64,000 nt of DNA from Flavobacterium sp. UMI-01 (GCF_019656315.1 NZ_BPLU01000003.1:62001-126000); one strand, 5' to 3'; shown: positions 53,181-61,773, numbered from the stretch's first letter. The notes: generated by a model from the sequence alone, not told the origin. Program-made: numbers and translations.

Positions 53181-55595
53181 TTACAATGTTTTTTTGATTT
53201 TAATCAATTCTTTATTGGCTGGATTCTTTTGGATGACACTATCTATGACCGCCATAGCCATAGTGGCATTGTTTTCTCTTTTATATGCTTGTGCTAACTT
53301 GATTCCCAGTTCGGGGGTGTTTACTTTGTTTTTTAATCCTTTTTTGGCAATCGAAATTCCTTTGTTGTCTTGGTTAGACCACCAATACAAATCCATCAAG
53401 GCTAGATAGCTGTCGTTGTAATAAGGTGTTCTTTTGACTACTTCAAGTAATTCAGTTTCTGCTTTCTGATATTGTTTGTCCCATGCTAATGTACGTCCTT
53501 TGAGGGTGCGTACATCAGCATAGTTAGGATATTCGTTAAGAATGTAATTGCATAACAAACGTGCTTTTTCACTTTCTTTATTAAAAGCGAAATCTCTAGC
53601 GAGAAAAAAAGTTTCATCAAAGGTCAGTCCTTTAGTTAGTTTTTTAATCGTTGCCAAATCTTCCTTGGAAAATTGAAATGCAGGTTTGGTATAGGTATTA
53701 ATGGAGTTCGGAATAATTTTGTTTTTCTTGGTCAAATAGGCATTGAGTTTTTTGGCTTCATTAAGACTATCTTTCATTAATTGTCGCATTTCGCTATCAT
53801 TAATAGAAGTCAATTCAAAATCCTCATCTATCTTGAACAAGTTTCCATCCGAAATCAAATAGTCTTTGTAAATCATTTCGTTAATACTTCCTTTGTTTTG
53901 CATAATCGGAATTTTGTGAATATTACGAAATTGTCGGACAGTATCCAATCCTGAACTCATCCAGGCGGTTTTTTCCATTTTATTCATTTTGTAATTATTC
54001 ATTAAAAACGAAATCAAACTAGGCGTAATATCCCAATGTGAAGAGACTGATTTGAACGTTTGTGGTTTTTTTAGCAACGGACTATGTAGGTACAATGGTA
54101 CATGAAAACGACACAATTTATCTTTTTGAGCTATTGGTATTAAACGATGGTCTCCCGTAATGACAAAGATGGTGTTTTTGTAATCAGGTCTTTTAGCGTA
54201 TTCGGTGATGAATTTTTTTATAGAATGGTCAGTATATAACAAACAAGCAAAAATATCTTTATAAGAAGCCACTTCAGATTTAGAAACTTGTAATCGTCTA
54301 TTGGTAGCTACAATACTATCCACTTTTCTCAAATATTCTTTTTTGGCAGGAAAATCAAATGGTTCGTGATTGGTCAAGGTCATAATGATGTCCAAACGAG
54401 GTCCTTTTTTGGCATCCAACTCCGAAAGTGTTTTTTTGAAAATTTCCCCGTCAGGATAGCCCCATGAAAAACCACCTTCGTTTGCTTGGGTTTTTTGATA
54501 ACCTGGTCCAAATTTGTTAATGTCTATTACGTGGTCAATTCCGTTATATTCTAAAAAATTTATTTTTCGGTCAAAACTAGATTCGTCACCACAGTAAAAT
54601 GAGGTGGTATATTCATTTGCTTTCAAGATACTTACCAATGAAATATTGGAGGGCAACGGATTCATTTCTAAAAAACCTTTTTCGCCATAGGGCAGTGAAC
54701 CTAGAATAGAAGGCAATGCTCCAAAAGTACGGCCGGCATTACTAACGAAATTTTCCCAGTACAGTGATTTAGGAATTAAGGCATCCAAGTAAGGGGTGAA
54801 GCCACTATACTGGTTTTTACCGATAAATTCAGTTCCTAAGCCTTCCACAATAATCATTACAATATTGGGTTTTTCTTCTTTTATTTCAAAAAATGGAGCC
54901 AAAACATCTGGAGTAGCTTCAAAGGGTTGTACCAATGGATACTCTTTTTTATAAGTAAGGTCTTCAATGTTGAAAGCGTTTTTATCAGTTTGAAAACGAA
55001 TGATATCTGTGGTGAAATAAGCAAGTTTGTTTTGGTAATCAGAATCTGAAAATGGTGTTACCGTTGCTTTTAATATACAAGATAGAACTAGCAAGCTCAG
55101 TAGGAATACTTTAGTAAATTGTTTGATTTCTTTTTTGGAAATCGCATTGTACAAAACCAAAAAAAGCGTAGGAAATACAATAAACGGAACGAAATACAAT
55201 AAAGATAACGATTCAGAGGCGGTTACCGTCGTAAACATATCGTCTAAAGAATAGCCTAAAAAATCAGCTCCTAAATTAACGAGTGTAGTAAGATGGTATT
55301 TTGTTAACGCAAATTGCCCAATTGCAATTAGACAAAAAAGTACTTTGATTACAATCGTATTCCACGATTTAATTATTAACCCAAATATTAAATAGATAGG
55401 CAAGAAAAGGAGTGAAAGTAAAAAAACCGTCCAATAGTCATTAAGAAATTTATACGTTGTAAAAGTAAGAACGTTCGAAAGGACAATTCCGTTTGCAAGT
55501 TTCGAAAAGATTTCAAAAAGACTTATGAGCCAAAAAGTAAAGGTTAGTGCAAGGCTTAAAAAAAGATAGGTTCTTAGTTGGTCCTTAATTCTCAT
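53181..55595 (-). CDS. LTA synthase-like phosphotransferase with C-terminal TPR
   Basis: About 804 residues from ATG 55595. A TTG at 55628 would extend it, but would overlap the upstream stop; ATG is preferred. Five N-terminal membrane helices are followed by the alkaline-phosphatase-like domain with VMIIVEGLG (metal Glu), AGRTFGALPS (nucleophile Thr) and VITGDHR. From about residue 675 a periplasmic TPR region begins: FFLARDFAFNKESEKARLLC, YPNYADVRTLKGRTLAWD and onward. This matches block for block the start of the YaiO TPR encoded next. Relatives transfer phosphoglycerol or phosphoethanolamine onto glycans. It is fourth in the operon, with 25 bases to the GT2 stop. Confidence 0.88.
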   Translation of the reverse strand: MRIKDQLRTYLFLSLALTFTFWLISLFEIFSKLANGIVLSNVLTFTTYKFLNDYWTVFLLSLLFLPIYLIFGLIIKSWNTIVIKVLFCLIAIGQFALTKYHLTTLVNLGADFLGYSLDDMFTTVTASESLSLLYFVPFIVFPTLFLVLYNAISKKEIKQFTKVFLLSLLVLSCILKATVTPFSDSDYQNKLAYFTTDIIRFQTDKNAFNIEDLTYKKEYPLVQPFEATPDVLAPFFEIKEEKPNIVMIIVEGLGTEFIGKNQYSGFTPYLDALIPKSLYWENFVSNAGRTFGALPSILGSLPYGEKGFLEMNPLPSNISLVSILKANEYTTSFYCGDESSFDRKINFLEYNGIDHVIDINKFGPGYQKTQANEGGFSWGYPDGEIFKKTLSELDAKKGPRLDIIMTLTNHEPFDFPAKKEYLRKVDSIVATNRRLQVSKSEVASYKDIFACLLYTDHSIKKFITEYAKRPDYKNTIFVITGDHRLIPIAQKDKLCRFHVPLYLHSPLLKKPQTFKSVSSHWDITPSLISFLMNNYKMNKMEKTAWMSSGLDTVRQFRNIHKIPIMQNKGSINEMIYKDYLISDGNLFKIDEDFELTSINDSEMRQLMKDSLNEAKKLNAYLTKKNKIIPNSINTYTKPAFQFSKEDLATIKKLTKGLTFDETFFLARDFAFNKESEKARLLCNYILNEYPNYADVRTLKGRTLAWDKQYQKAETELLEVVKRTPYYNDSYLALMDLYWWSNQDNKGISIAKKGLKNKVNTPELGIKLAQAYKRENNATMAMAVIDSVIQKNPANKELIKIKKTL

Positions 55596-55620
55596 ATTTA
55601 AAATATTATTTTTTTGCAAT

Positions 55621-57051
55621 TTAGTCAATTGTCATTCCTTTTCGGGTCATTTCGCCCCATTTTATTTTTTTGTTAAAATAATAATCGAAGTTCCCTTTAA
55701 TGGCTGCATATAATACAAAAGGATGGTTGATGAAAGGCTCTAAGAAAGCAGCTTTAAGTAATTGATATCCAGTTCCTTTTTTCTTGTATTGATGATAGGT
55801 ATGTTCCTCAGTAATAATGGTTACGATTGAAAAGAAAACGGTAAATAGATAGGCTACAATTATAAAAGCCAAGGCATAATCCCATTTGACACTATTCATA
55901 GCAATGAGGTAAATCATATAAAATAAGCCTACTACCTCTACCAGTGGAGCGATTCTTTCAAAAATAAGCCAATAAGGATAACTTATGGTTCCTAATGAGT
56001 TATAATCAGCATTGAAGGCTATTTTTTTGTGTTTTTTAAGCGTTTCGATTGTGCCACGTGTCCAACGATTTCTTTGAGAAATAAACACTTTATACGTATT
56101 AGGCGCTTCTGTCCAACAAAGAGGGTCAGGTATATAAGCGACTTTGTATTTTACTTTTTGTTCTTCCATATATCGTCGCATTCGCACTATGATTTCCATA
56201 TCCTCTCCAACAGTATGGGTATCATAACCTCCTACTTCAATTGCTGTTTTTTTGTCAAACATACCAAATGCCCCAGAGATAACTAATAATCCATTTAGCC
56301 TACTCCATGCCATCCTACCTAATAAAAAGGCTCTTAAATATTCTAAAATTTGCCCTTTTACAATAGCGTTTTTAGGAAGATTCACATCCAAAAGTTTTCC
56401 ATCTTTAATCACACAAGAGTTGGCAATTCGGATAACACCACCTGCAGCAATTACTTTACTTTCCGTTGATTCTAAAAATGGTTTGATCATTTTTTGTAAA
56501 GCATCTTCAAGCAACAAACAATCTACATCAATACAAGCTACATACTTATTAGTGCTTATATTAAGACCTGTATTTAAAGCATCGGCTTTTCCTCCATTTT
56601 GCTTATCGACAACAATCAATCTTTCAAATGCAGGGTTAGTTGATTTAAAAACACCTTCTCTTAGAGGTTGAGTTGGAATTTGTTGGTTGATTGGATAATC
56701 TACTTTGACCAAGTCGTAAGCCTTTATCAGTTTTTCAAGACTATCATCTTTACTACCATCATTCACTATAATAACATCGTAATTTGCATAGTGGCAGGAT
56801 AATAAGGAACGCACATTTTCAACTATATTTAATGTTTCGTTATAGGCAGGTGCTATGATTGATATGGAAGGCGAAATTGAGGATGACAAAATTTCTTTGT
56901 AATTAACAAAGCTGTTTTTTTTCATGTAATTGACAGTCTCAACTCCAGAAATAAAAGCAAGTATGATATAAGATAGAACCGCTAAGAAGGCAAAACTAAA
57001 GAATATGAATTCTAAAATTAAAGCGATTAATTCAGGGGTAGTGTAGTTCAT
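55621..57051 (-). CDS. Processive glycosyltransferase, GT2 family
   Basis: 476 residues. One N-terminal membrane helix, the GT2 domain with PAYNETLNIVENVRSLLSCH (about 68-87), IIVNDGSKDDS, KADALN, DVDCLLLED (metal Asp), VGEDMEIIVRMRR (catalytic Asp) and QRNRWTRGT (the QxxRW of processive synthases), then three or four C-terminal membrane helices. This layout matches hyaluronan synthase, poly-GlcNAc synthase and cellulose synthase-like enzymes that extrude their polymer through the membrane. No PilZ domain is present. It follows the HEAT gene by 2 bases. The polymer is unknown. Confidence 0.9.
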   Translation of the reverse strand: MNYTTPELIALILEFIFFSFAFLAVLSYIILAFISGVETVNYMKKNSFVNYKEILSSSISPSISIIAPAYNETLNIVENVRSLLSCHYANYDVIIVNDGSKDDSLEKLIKAYDLVKVDYPINQQIPTQPLREGVFKSTNPAFERLIVVDKQNGGKADALNTGLNISTNKYVACIDVDCLLLEDALQKMIKPFLESTESKVIAAGGVIRIANSCVIKDGKLLDVNLPKNAIVKGQILEYLRAFLLGRMAWSRLNGLLVISGAFGMFDKKTAIEVGGYDTHTVGEDMEIIVRMRRYMEEQKVKYKVAYIPDPLCWTEAPNTYKVFISQRNRWTRGTIETLKKHKKIAFNADYNSLGTISYPYWLIFERIAPLVEVVGLFYMIYLIAMNSVKWDYALAFIIVAYLFTVFFSIVTIITEEHTYHQYKKKGTGYQLLKAAFLEPFINHPFVLYAAIKGNFDYYFNKKIKWGEMTRKGMTID

Positions 57052-57053
57052 GG

Positions 57054-58172
57054 TTAACTGGCTTTAGTTAAACGTTCATCTTCTAAATTGTCATTTTTAA
57101 TAGGTTGTACGACAATCGAATTAGCGATTTGGATATCAATTAATTTGATAATGTTTTTTGCTGACATTCGAATTTCAAAATTCTCATGTTGAATAAAGGC
57201 CATCATAAAGTCAGCATCTACAGTCATTAATAAGCTTTCATCTATTTTAAAAAAGGCGATTTGTTCTTCTAGACTTCTTTCGCTGATACAATCTTTAAGT
57301 ACTGCTACAGCTTCAAAAATTCCTAAATGCGAAACAATTTCGGTGGCTTGAATTCGAATCGCTACGATAGGATGATGCAATAAAGCGATAATTTCCTCTT
57401 GCGCTTCAAATTGATTGTAAATTTTAGCTAGTTTCAAAGCGAAAGAGATGACTGAATCATTTGATGATTGTAGCCAATTCGAAATATCAGGTAATTTTTG
57501 ATTTCCAGATTTTTGAAGAATCTCTAATAATTGAATTTGATCCCATTCAGATAATTTTTTATCATAGTTATCCAAAAAATGAAGCCCTTCAAAATTAAAT
57601 AACTTTACAAGATAAAATTGAATTTCTCTTCGTACTTCTTGTTTAGGATGATTAAGGTACAAAATGATTTCGTCATGCACTTCTTTAATACCAAATGCCC
57701 CTAATTCTCTAATAGCTCTCGCAACTACGTCCCAACGTTTGCTTTTTAATTTGGTAGAAGCCTGGGTGATAAATCCAGTTTCATAGTATAATTGCTGAAT
57801 CGCATCAGCTGTTTCTCCAGATATTTCGTTACGTAGTTTGAGTAAGGTATCAATAATAATCTTTCTTTTTAATCCACTTCCTAAAGCGCTAGTCGAACAT
57901 TTGTGAAGATATGTAATGATTTTTTGTTGTTCAGCAGTGATTGTACCGCTATCATCCCCAGAATACAAATATTCTATTAAATCGGCTTCATACTTTTTTT
58001 GATAAGTACGTATAATACGTTCTTTATTTCTTAGTCGAGTTCTTAAATGCTTTAAATACACGATTAAAACAGCTATTGTCACTATAAAAGCGCCACTAGT
58101 TGCCCATGATATTTGTATTATGGATGGTGCATGACTTAAGTAGTCAACAAGATGTTGATAGGTATTTACCAT
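57054..58172 (-). CDS. Membrane-anchored HEAT-repeat protein
   Basis: 372 residues. One transmembrane helix at about 21-41 (ISWATSGAFIVTIAVLIVYL), then a basic region and about six HEAT-like helical pairs, for example WDVVARAIRELGAFGIKEVH, LNHPKQEVRREIQFYLVKLF, HHPIVAIRIQATEIVSHLG and ENFEIRMSAKNIIKLID. No catalytic motif is seen. It should be a cytosolic scaffold on the membrane. It lies between a receiver-only regulator (19-base gap) and the GT2 synthase (2-base gap), so it may couple the signal from the regulator to the synthase. Confidence 0.85.
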   Translation of the reverse strand: MVNTYQHLVDYLSHAPSIIQISWATSGAFIVTIAVLIVYLKHLRTRLRNKERIIRTYQKKYEADLIEYLYSGDDSGTITAEQQKIITYLHKCSTSALGSGLKRKIIIDTLLKLRNEISGETADAIQQLYYETGFITQASTKLKSKRWDVVARAIRELGAFGIKEVHDEIILYLNHPKQEVRREIQFYLVKLFNFEGLHFLDNYDKKLSEWDQIQLLEILQKSGNQKLPDISNWLQSSNDSVISFALKLAKIYNQFEAQEEIIALLHHPIVAIRIQATEIVSHLGIFEAVAVLKDCISERSLEEQIAFFKIDESLLMTVDADFMMAFIQHENFEIRMSAKNIIKLIDIQIANSIVVQPIKNDNLEDERLTKAS

Positions 58173-58191
58173 AAAAAAGTAGCGTTAAGGA

Positions 58192-58560
58192 TTAACGTAA
58201 TAACCTTTTTGTTCTAATGATTAATTCATTGGGACTAAATGGTTTACTCATGAAATCAGTGGCCCCCAGGTTAAAAGCATTGACAACCATTTCTTCTTGT
58301 CCTGCAGATGAAAATACTACGATAGGGGTATTCGAAGCCAGTTTATTTCTTACATGACTAATTACTTCTAAACCACTTACAAAGGGCATCATGATGTCAG
58401 TCAAAATCATATCGGGGTTGTGTTCTTCGATAAGATTGATGGCTTCTTTTCCGTTTCCTGCAATTAATAGATCATAACCCTCTTTTTCTAATTTGAATTT
58501 AAGTAATAATGAAAGAATGGAGTTATCTTCAGCTAAAACAATTTTTTTAGTTGTATTCAT
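58192..58560 (-). CDS. Single-domain response regulator (CheY-like)
   Basis: 122 residues, receiver only. The acidic pair is in VLAEDNSIL, the phosphoacceptor Asp in ILTDIMMPFVSG (about residue 53), then VVFSSAG and KPFSPNE with the conserved Lys. There is no output domain, so it must act by protein contact. It is the first gene of the five-gene envelope operon with a TATATTTG promoter element at 58606-58613. The kinase is not encoded next to it; the hybrid kinase at 26291-28741 is one candidate but there is no direct evidence. Confidence 0.93.
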   Translation of the reverse strand: MNTTKKIVLAEDNSILSLLLKFKLEKEGYDLLIAGNGKEAINLIEEHNPDMILTDIMMPFVSGLEVISHVRNKLASNTPIVVFSSAGQEEMVVNAFNLGATDFMSKPFSPNELIIRTKRLLR

Positions 58561-58605
58561 TAATAGGTTAAGTTATTAGTTTATAATTTGAGTGATTGGG
58601 TAGTT

Positions 58606-58613
58606 CAAATATA
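58606..58613 (-). promoter_or_regulatory. Minus-7 element of the envelope operon
   Basis: The minus strand reads TATATTTG. It lies 46 bases before the ATG at 58560, with the direct repeats at 58632-58665 just upstream of it. Confidence 0.55.
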
Positions 58614-58631
58614 GTATAAACTTTTTAATTT

Positions 58632-58665
58632 TATCGATTAAATGTAAAAAAATATCGATTAAGTG
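58632..58665. promoter_or_regulatory. 21-bp-spaced direct repeat upstream of the envelope operon
   Basis: TATCGATTAAATG (58632-58644) and TATCGATTAAGTG (58653-58665) differ at one base and start exactly 21 bases apart, that is two helical turns. They lie about 20-50 bases upstream of the minus-7 element on the minus strand, where an activator would bind. Confidence 0.55.
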
Positions 58666-58717
58666 CATAAAATCATTAAATTGAAGTCTTAATACTACAA
58701 TTTTAAAAATGAACACC

Positions 58718-58757
58718 ATTAAAAACTATTAAAAACTATTAAAATGCATTAAAAGAA
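58718..58757. repeat. Four 10-base phased A-tract repeats
   Basis: ATTAAAAACT (58718), ATTAAAAACT (58728), ATTAAAATGC (58738) and ATTAAAAGAA (58748) follow one another directly. A-tracts repeated at about the helix period predict intrinsic DNA bending. They lie about 105-150 bases upstream of the operon promoter element. Confidence 0.55.
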
Positions 58758-58803
58758 ATACGTTAAAAAAAGTTGCTTACTTCAATTTCAGGAAGTTGAA
58801 TTT

Positions 58804-59568
58804 TTAAAATCCTTCGAAAACACCCAATCCAAAAAGTGCAAAATCATATTTTACAGGGTCTGTTGGGTCAAGTTCACGCAAGCGTTTGTCTAATTCGGCA
58901 AGGGTTTTAGCATCATTTTGTTTTCTGGTGATTAAACCTAGTTTTCGGGCTACATTGCCTGTATGCACATCCAATGGACAAGAAAGAGTACTTGGGGCGA
59001 TAGTTTTCCAAATTCCTAAATCGACTCCTTTGGTGTCTTGCCGACACATCCAGCGCAAATACATATTGATGCGTTTCGCTGCAGAATTGTTTAGTGGATC
59101 CGAAATATGTTTTTGTGTCCTAGGAAGGTGTGGTATTTCAAAAAATATTTTTTTGAATTCCGAAATACTCCTTTGCATCGAATGAGATTCTTGGTTTTTA
59201 GCAAAAACTGCTTCGAGACCGCCGTAATTGGAATAGATGTTTTGTAAAGATTTTATAAAACCAATAAAATCTTGACCGTTGAAAGTGCGATGAACAAATG
59301 TTTCGAGTCGTTCTAAGTTGGTTTCTGAATGAGACATGACAAAATCATAAGGCGTATTTCCCATCAAATTCATCATCCGATGACTGTTTTTGATAATCAT
59401 CGTTCGATTGCCCCAAGCTATGGTAGCGCTCAAAAAACCTGCAATTTCAATATCTTCCTTTTGTGTAAATAAATGAGGGATTTGCACAGGATCGGTTTCA
59501 ATAAAATCTAAGGTGTTGTACTGAATGACTTTTTCGTCAAGGAAATCTTTGAGTTCCGATTTTGTCAT
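58804..59568 (-). CDS. TIGR02757 (DUF2400) family protein
   Basis: About 254 residues. The longest frame begins at TTG 59574; ATG 59568 gives MTKSELKDFL. The family pattern is recognisable: IAGFLSATIAWGNRTMIIKN, NLMGNTPYDF, KRINMYLRWMCRQDTKGVDL, PLDVHTGNVARKLGL and FALFGLGVFEG at the end. The fold is of the HhH-glycosylase type with an unknown role; PLDVH and DP(T)DP blocks are conserved. It precedes, on the same strand, the envelope operon promoter region. Confidence 0.88.
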   Translation of the reverse strand: MTKSELKDFLDEKVIQYNTLDFIETDPVQIPHLFTQKEDIEIAGFLSATIAWGNRTMIIKNSHRMMNLMGNTPYDFVMSHSETNLERLETFVHRTFNGQDFIGFIKSLQNIYSNYGGLEAVFAKNQESHSMQRSISEFKKIFFEIPHLPRTQKHISDPLNNSAAKRINMYLRWMCRQDTKGVDLGIWKTIAPSTLSCPLDVHTGNVARKLGLITRKQNDAKTLAELDKRLRELDPTDPVKYDFALFGLGVFEGF

Positions 59569-59576
59569 TTTCAAGG

Positions 59577-59650
59577 TAGGAGTTAGGGTTTAGAGTTTAG
59601 AATTTAGGAGCTATAAGCTCTACGTATCTTAGAGTCTTAGCCTCTTAGTT
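59577..59650. repeat. Degenerate short-unit repeats between genes
   Basis: The spacer contains AGGGTTTAGAGTTTAGAATTTAG, GAGCTATAAGCTC (palindrome) and CTTAGAGTCTTAGCCTCTTAG, that is several copies of GTTTAGA-like and TCTTAG-like units. Such AT-rich micro-repeats between genes are frequent in Bacteroidetes. Confidence 0.4.
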
Positions 59651-59661
59651 TCTCAACTCTA

Positions 59662-60324
59662 TTAAGAACTAATCTGTCCATCTACCATCACCAATTTTCT
59701 ATCGGCCATGTTAGCTAATTCTTCGTTATGAGTTACAATTACAAAGGTTTGTCCAAATTCATCACGCAATTTGAAAAAAAGTTGGTGTAAATTTTCCGCT
59801 GAATGGGTGTCTAAATTTCCGGAAGGTTCATCAGCAAAGATGATAGCGGGTTTGTTTATCAAGGCTCTGGCAACCGCCACACGTTGTTGTTCCCCTCCTG
59901 AAAGTTCATTGGGTTTATGGTTGATTCGGTGTCCTAGTCCAAGGTATTCCAATAAACGTTTGGCTTCGGTTTCCGTTTCATTTTTAGGTTTGTTTGCGAT
60001 ATACGCAGGTATGCATACATTTTCTAGTGCAGAAAATTCAGGCAATAATTGATGAAATTGAAAAATAAAACCCAAATTCAAATTGCGAAATTTAGACAAG
60101 TTCTTGTCATTCATCGATAAGATGTTTTCTTGATTGATTTTAAGTTCAACACCTTGGTTAGCAGCAGGATGGTCTAAGGTACCTAGGATTTGTAAAAGTG
60201 TTGTTTTTCCTGCTCCTGAAGCTCCTACTATCGAAACAATTTCGCCTTTTTGGATGTGTAAATCAACTCCTTTTAAAACATGAAGTTGATCGTAATATTT
60301 ATGTAAATTTTTTGCTTGAATCAT
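59662..60324 (-). CDS. ABC transporter ATP-binding protein, LolD/MacB-type
   Basis: 220 residues. Walker [10 protein letters not shown] (about 33-41), Q-loop in [20 protein letters not shown], signature [15 protein letters not shown], Walker [13 protein letters not shown], and the H-loop VTHNEEL are all present. The NLD after Walker B and the [11 protein letters not shown] segment place it in the LolD/MacB/FtsE group, which works with membrane subunits in lipoprotein sorting or efflux. No permease gene is adjacent, so its partner is elsewhere. It follows the small-repeat spacer and is divergent from msrA. Confidence 0.92.
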   Translation of the reverse strand: MIQAKNLHKYYDQLHVLKGVDLHIQKGEIVSIVGASGAGKTTLLQILGTLDHPAANQGVELKINQENILSMNDKNLSKFRNLNLGFIFQFHQLLPEFSALENVCIPAYIANKPKNETETEAKRLLEYLGLGHRINHKPNELSGGEQQRVAVARALINKPAIIFADEPSGNLDTHSAENLHQLFFKLRDEFGQTFVIVTHNEELANMADRKLVMVDGQISS

Positions 60325-60436
60325 TTAAACCAATTTTAGCAAAGAAACAAAGAATTTGCTAATTTGTCGAAAGAAATAAACAAGACTATTTATAAAGTTT
60401 CGTTAAATCCATATCGCTTGTATTCAAAGAATAGTT

Positions 60437-60444
60437 TAAATTTG
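60437..60444 (+). promoter_or_regulatory. Minus-7 element of msrA
   Basis: TAAATTTG fits TAnnTTTG, 27 bases before ATG 60472. A TTG at 60418-60420 is 16 bases away, shorter than usual. Confidence 0.45.
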
Positions 60445-60471
60445 GTAAAATGAACAAGAAATAAAAGTATC

Positions 60472-61008
60472 ATGATTGAAAAAGAAGTAGCAATTGTAGC
60501 AGGAGGTTGTTTTTGGTGTACCGAAGCTGTTTTTTTAGAGTTAAAAGGAGTCGAAAGTGTCGTTCCGGGTTATATTGGCGGTGAGATGCCTAATCCAACT
60601 TATAAAGCCATTTGTACAGGGCAAACAGGGCATGCTGAGGCCATTCAAATTGAATTTAACGCTAATGAGATTTCTTTTGCTGAGCTTTTGGAAGTATTTT
60701 TTGCAACTCATGATCCTACGACATTGAATCGCCAAGGGAATGATATAGGCACTCAATATCGAAGTGAAATTTTCTATACCAATGAAGAGCAAAAAAATAC
60801 AGCAGAAACATTTATAAAAGAACTTCAAGAGCAAAAGGTGTTCACGAGTCCTATTGTGACCCAAATTTCTAAAGCATCAACTTTTTATGAAGCGGAAGAT
60901 TACCATCACAATTATTATAACGGAAATAAAGAACAGGGGTATTGCTCCTTTGTTATTACACCCAAAATTGAAAAGGTAAAAAAAGTTTTTAAGGAAAAAT
61001 TAAAGTAA
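60472..61008 (+). CDS. msrA: Peptide methionine sulfoxide reductase A
   Basis: 178 residues. The catalytic motif GGCFWCTEAVF is at about 13-23, followed by GYIGGEMPNPTYKAICTGQTGHAEA and THDPTTLNRQGNDIGTQYRS. It reduces methionine-S-sulfoxide in proteins. The Cys of GCFWC is the nucleophile and the second Cys in the motif the likely resolving residue; a further Cys is in QGYCSF near the C-terminus. Stand-alone A domain without MsrB fusion. Convergent with the small DUF3995 gene, 6 bases apart. Confidence 0.97.
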   Translation: MIEKEVAIVAGGCFWCTEAVFLELKGVESVVPGYIGGEMPNPTYKAICTGQTGHAEAIQIEFNANEISFAELLEVFFATHDPTTLNRQGNDIGTQYRSEIFYTNEEQKNTAETFIKELQEQKVFTSPIVTQISKASTFYEAEDYHHNYYNGNKEQGYCSFVITPKIEKVKKVFKEKLK

Positions 61009-61014
61009 ACAGTT

Positions 61015-61440
61015 TTATAGGATATAATCCATCATAAAAGTGAGGATAGCAATTAACACACAAAGAGGCGAATAGTACTTGGTGTCATTATTGCCAAATC
61101 TTGTTTGCTTGTATTTTTTGAAAAATCCAATGTAGTTAAATTCGCCTATTGCTCTTATGGTAAATAGAACTGTTAGGAATTTTAGACCGTATATATGGAT
61201 TAATTCAGGTAGCTGAATAGTTAGTATTTCTGCTTTTACCAAATAAAAAAGACCAATTGTCATTAAACAGATTCCTACTATAGCTGTAGGGACAGGGCCA
61301 GGAAATTGAGGTTTCAATGTTTCAGGTTGTGTTGGGAAAACAGCTCCAGTTCCCCATTTTCCTCCTAAAGCCCAGTAAAAATGAATTCCAGATAAAAATA
61401 AAAAAACAGAAAAAAGTAGAATAGCTATTGTTGGTATCAT
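61015..61440 (-). CDS. DUF3995-type membrane protein
   Basis: 141 residues with about four hydrophobic helices (about 3-22, 48-66, 76-100, 118-138). FLSGIHFYWALGGKWG near the N-terminus and VFPTQPE agree with the DUF3995 pattern. Function unknown. Its ATG overlaps the stop of the preceding gene by four bases (ATGA), so the two are translationally coupled. Confidence 0.75.
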   Translation of the reverse strand: MIPTIAILLFSVFLFLSGIHFYWALGGKWGTGAVFPTQPETLKPQFPGPVPTAIVGICLMTIGLFYLVKAEILTIQLPELIHIYGLKFLTVLFTIRAIGEFNYIGFFKKYKQTRFGNNDTKYYSPLCVLIAILTFMMDYIL

Positions 61441-61742
61441 GAGGATTTAAATAAAAAACCGAATCCCATTTTGCGTAACATTTTTTTTTCAAAAGCCCAA
61501 AAGAATTTAAATTGACCAAAAATTAATCCTATGAGTACTAGTAGAACTTGATAAATAGGAAAAATGAGTATCAATCGGATAGGAGTGTATAGTAGCCCTA
61601 AGACTTCTTCGGTTAGACCTATCCAATCACATACATAACGTGATAACCAAGCCGACGTTGAGCCTGTGATGGCAAAAACGATAAATATAATGGTCAATTG
61701 GAAATTAGATTCAATTCCCCAACGCTCTTTAAGTTTCTTCAT
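61437..61742 (-). CDS. Small membrane protein, DUF6787-like
   Basis: 101 residues with two or three hydrophobic helices: FQLTIIFIVFAITGSTSAWL and a long second segment LLYTPIRLILIFPIYQVLLV. Proteins like this are often mislabelled as prolipoprotein transferases in Flavobacteria, but it lacks that enzyme's conserved residues and is far too short. Function unknown. It overlaps the next gene by four bases (ATGA). Confidence 0.7.
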   Translation of the reverse strand: MKKLKERWGIESNFQLTIIFIVFAITGSTSAWLSRYVCDWIGLTEEVLGLLYTPIRLILIFPIYQVLLVLIGLIFGQFKFFWAFEKKMLRKMGFGFLFKSS

Positions 61743-61773
61743 TTTAGTTGCAATGATTACAAATATAAGAACA

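Noticed and set aside
58718..58757. The ATTAAAA repeats as a CRISPR or plasmid iteron array
   Set aside because: Units are directly adjacent without spacers, only 10 bases long, and no cas or rep gene is near. Phased A-tracts are the simpler reading.
61437..61742. Prolipoprotein diacylglyceryl transferase
   Set aside because: Only 101 residues with two or three helices, without the conserved His and Arg residues of that enzyme.
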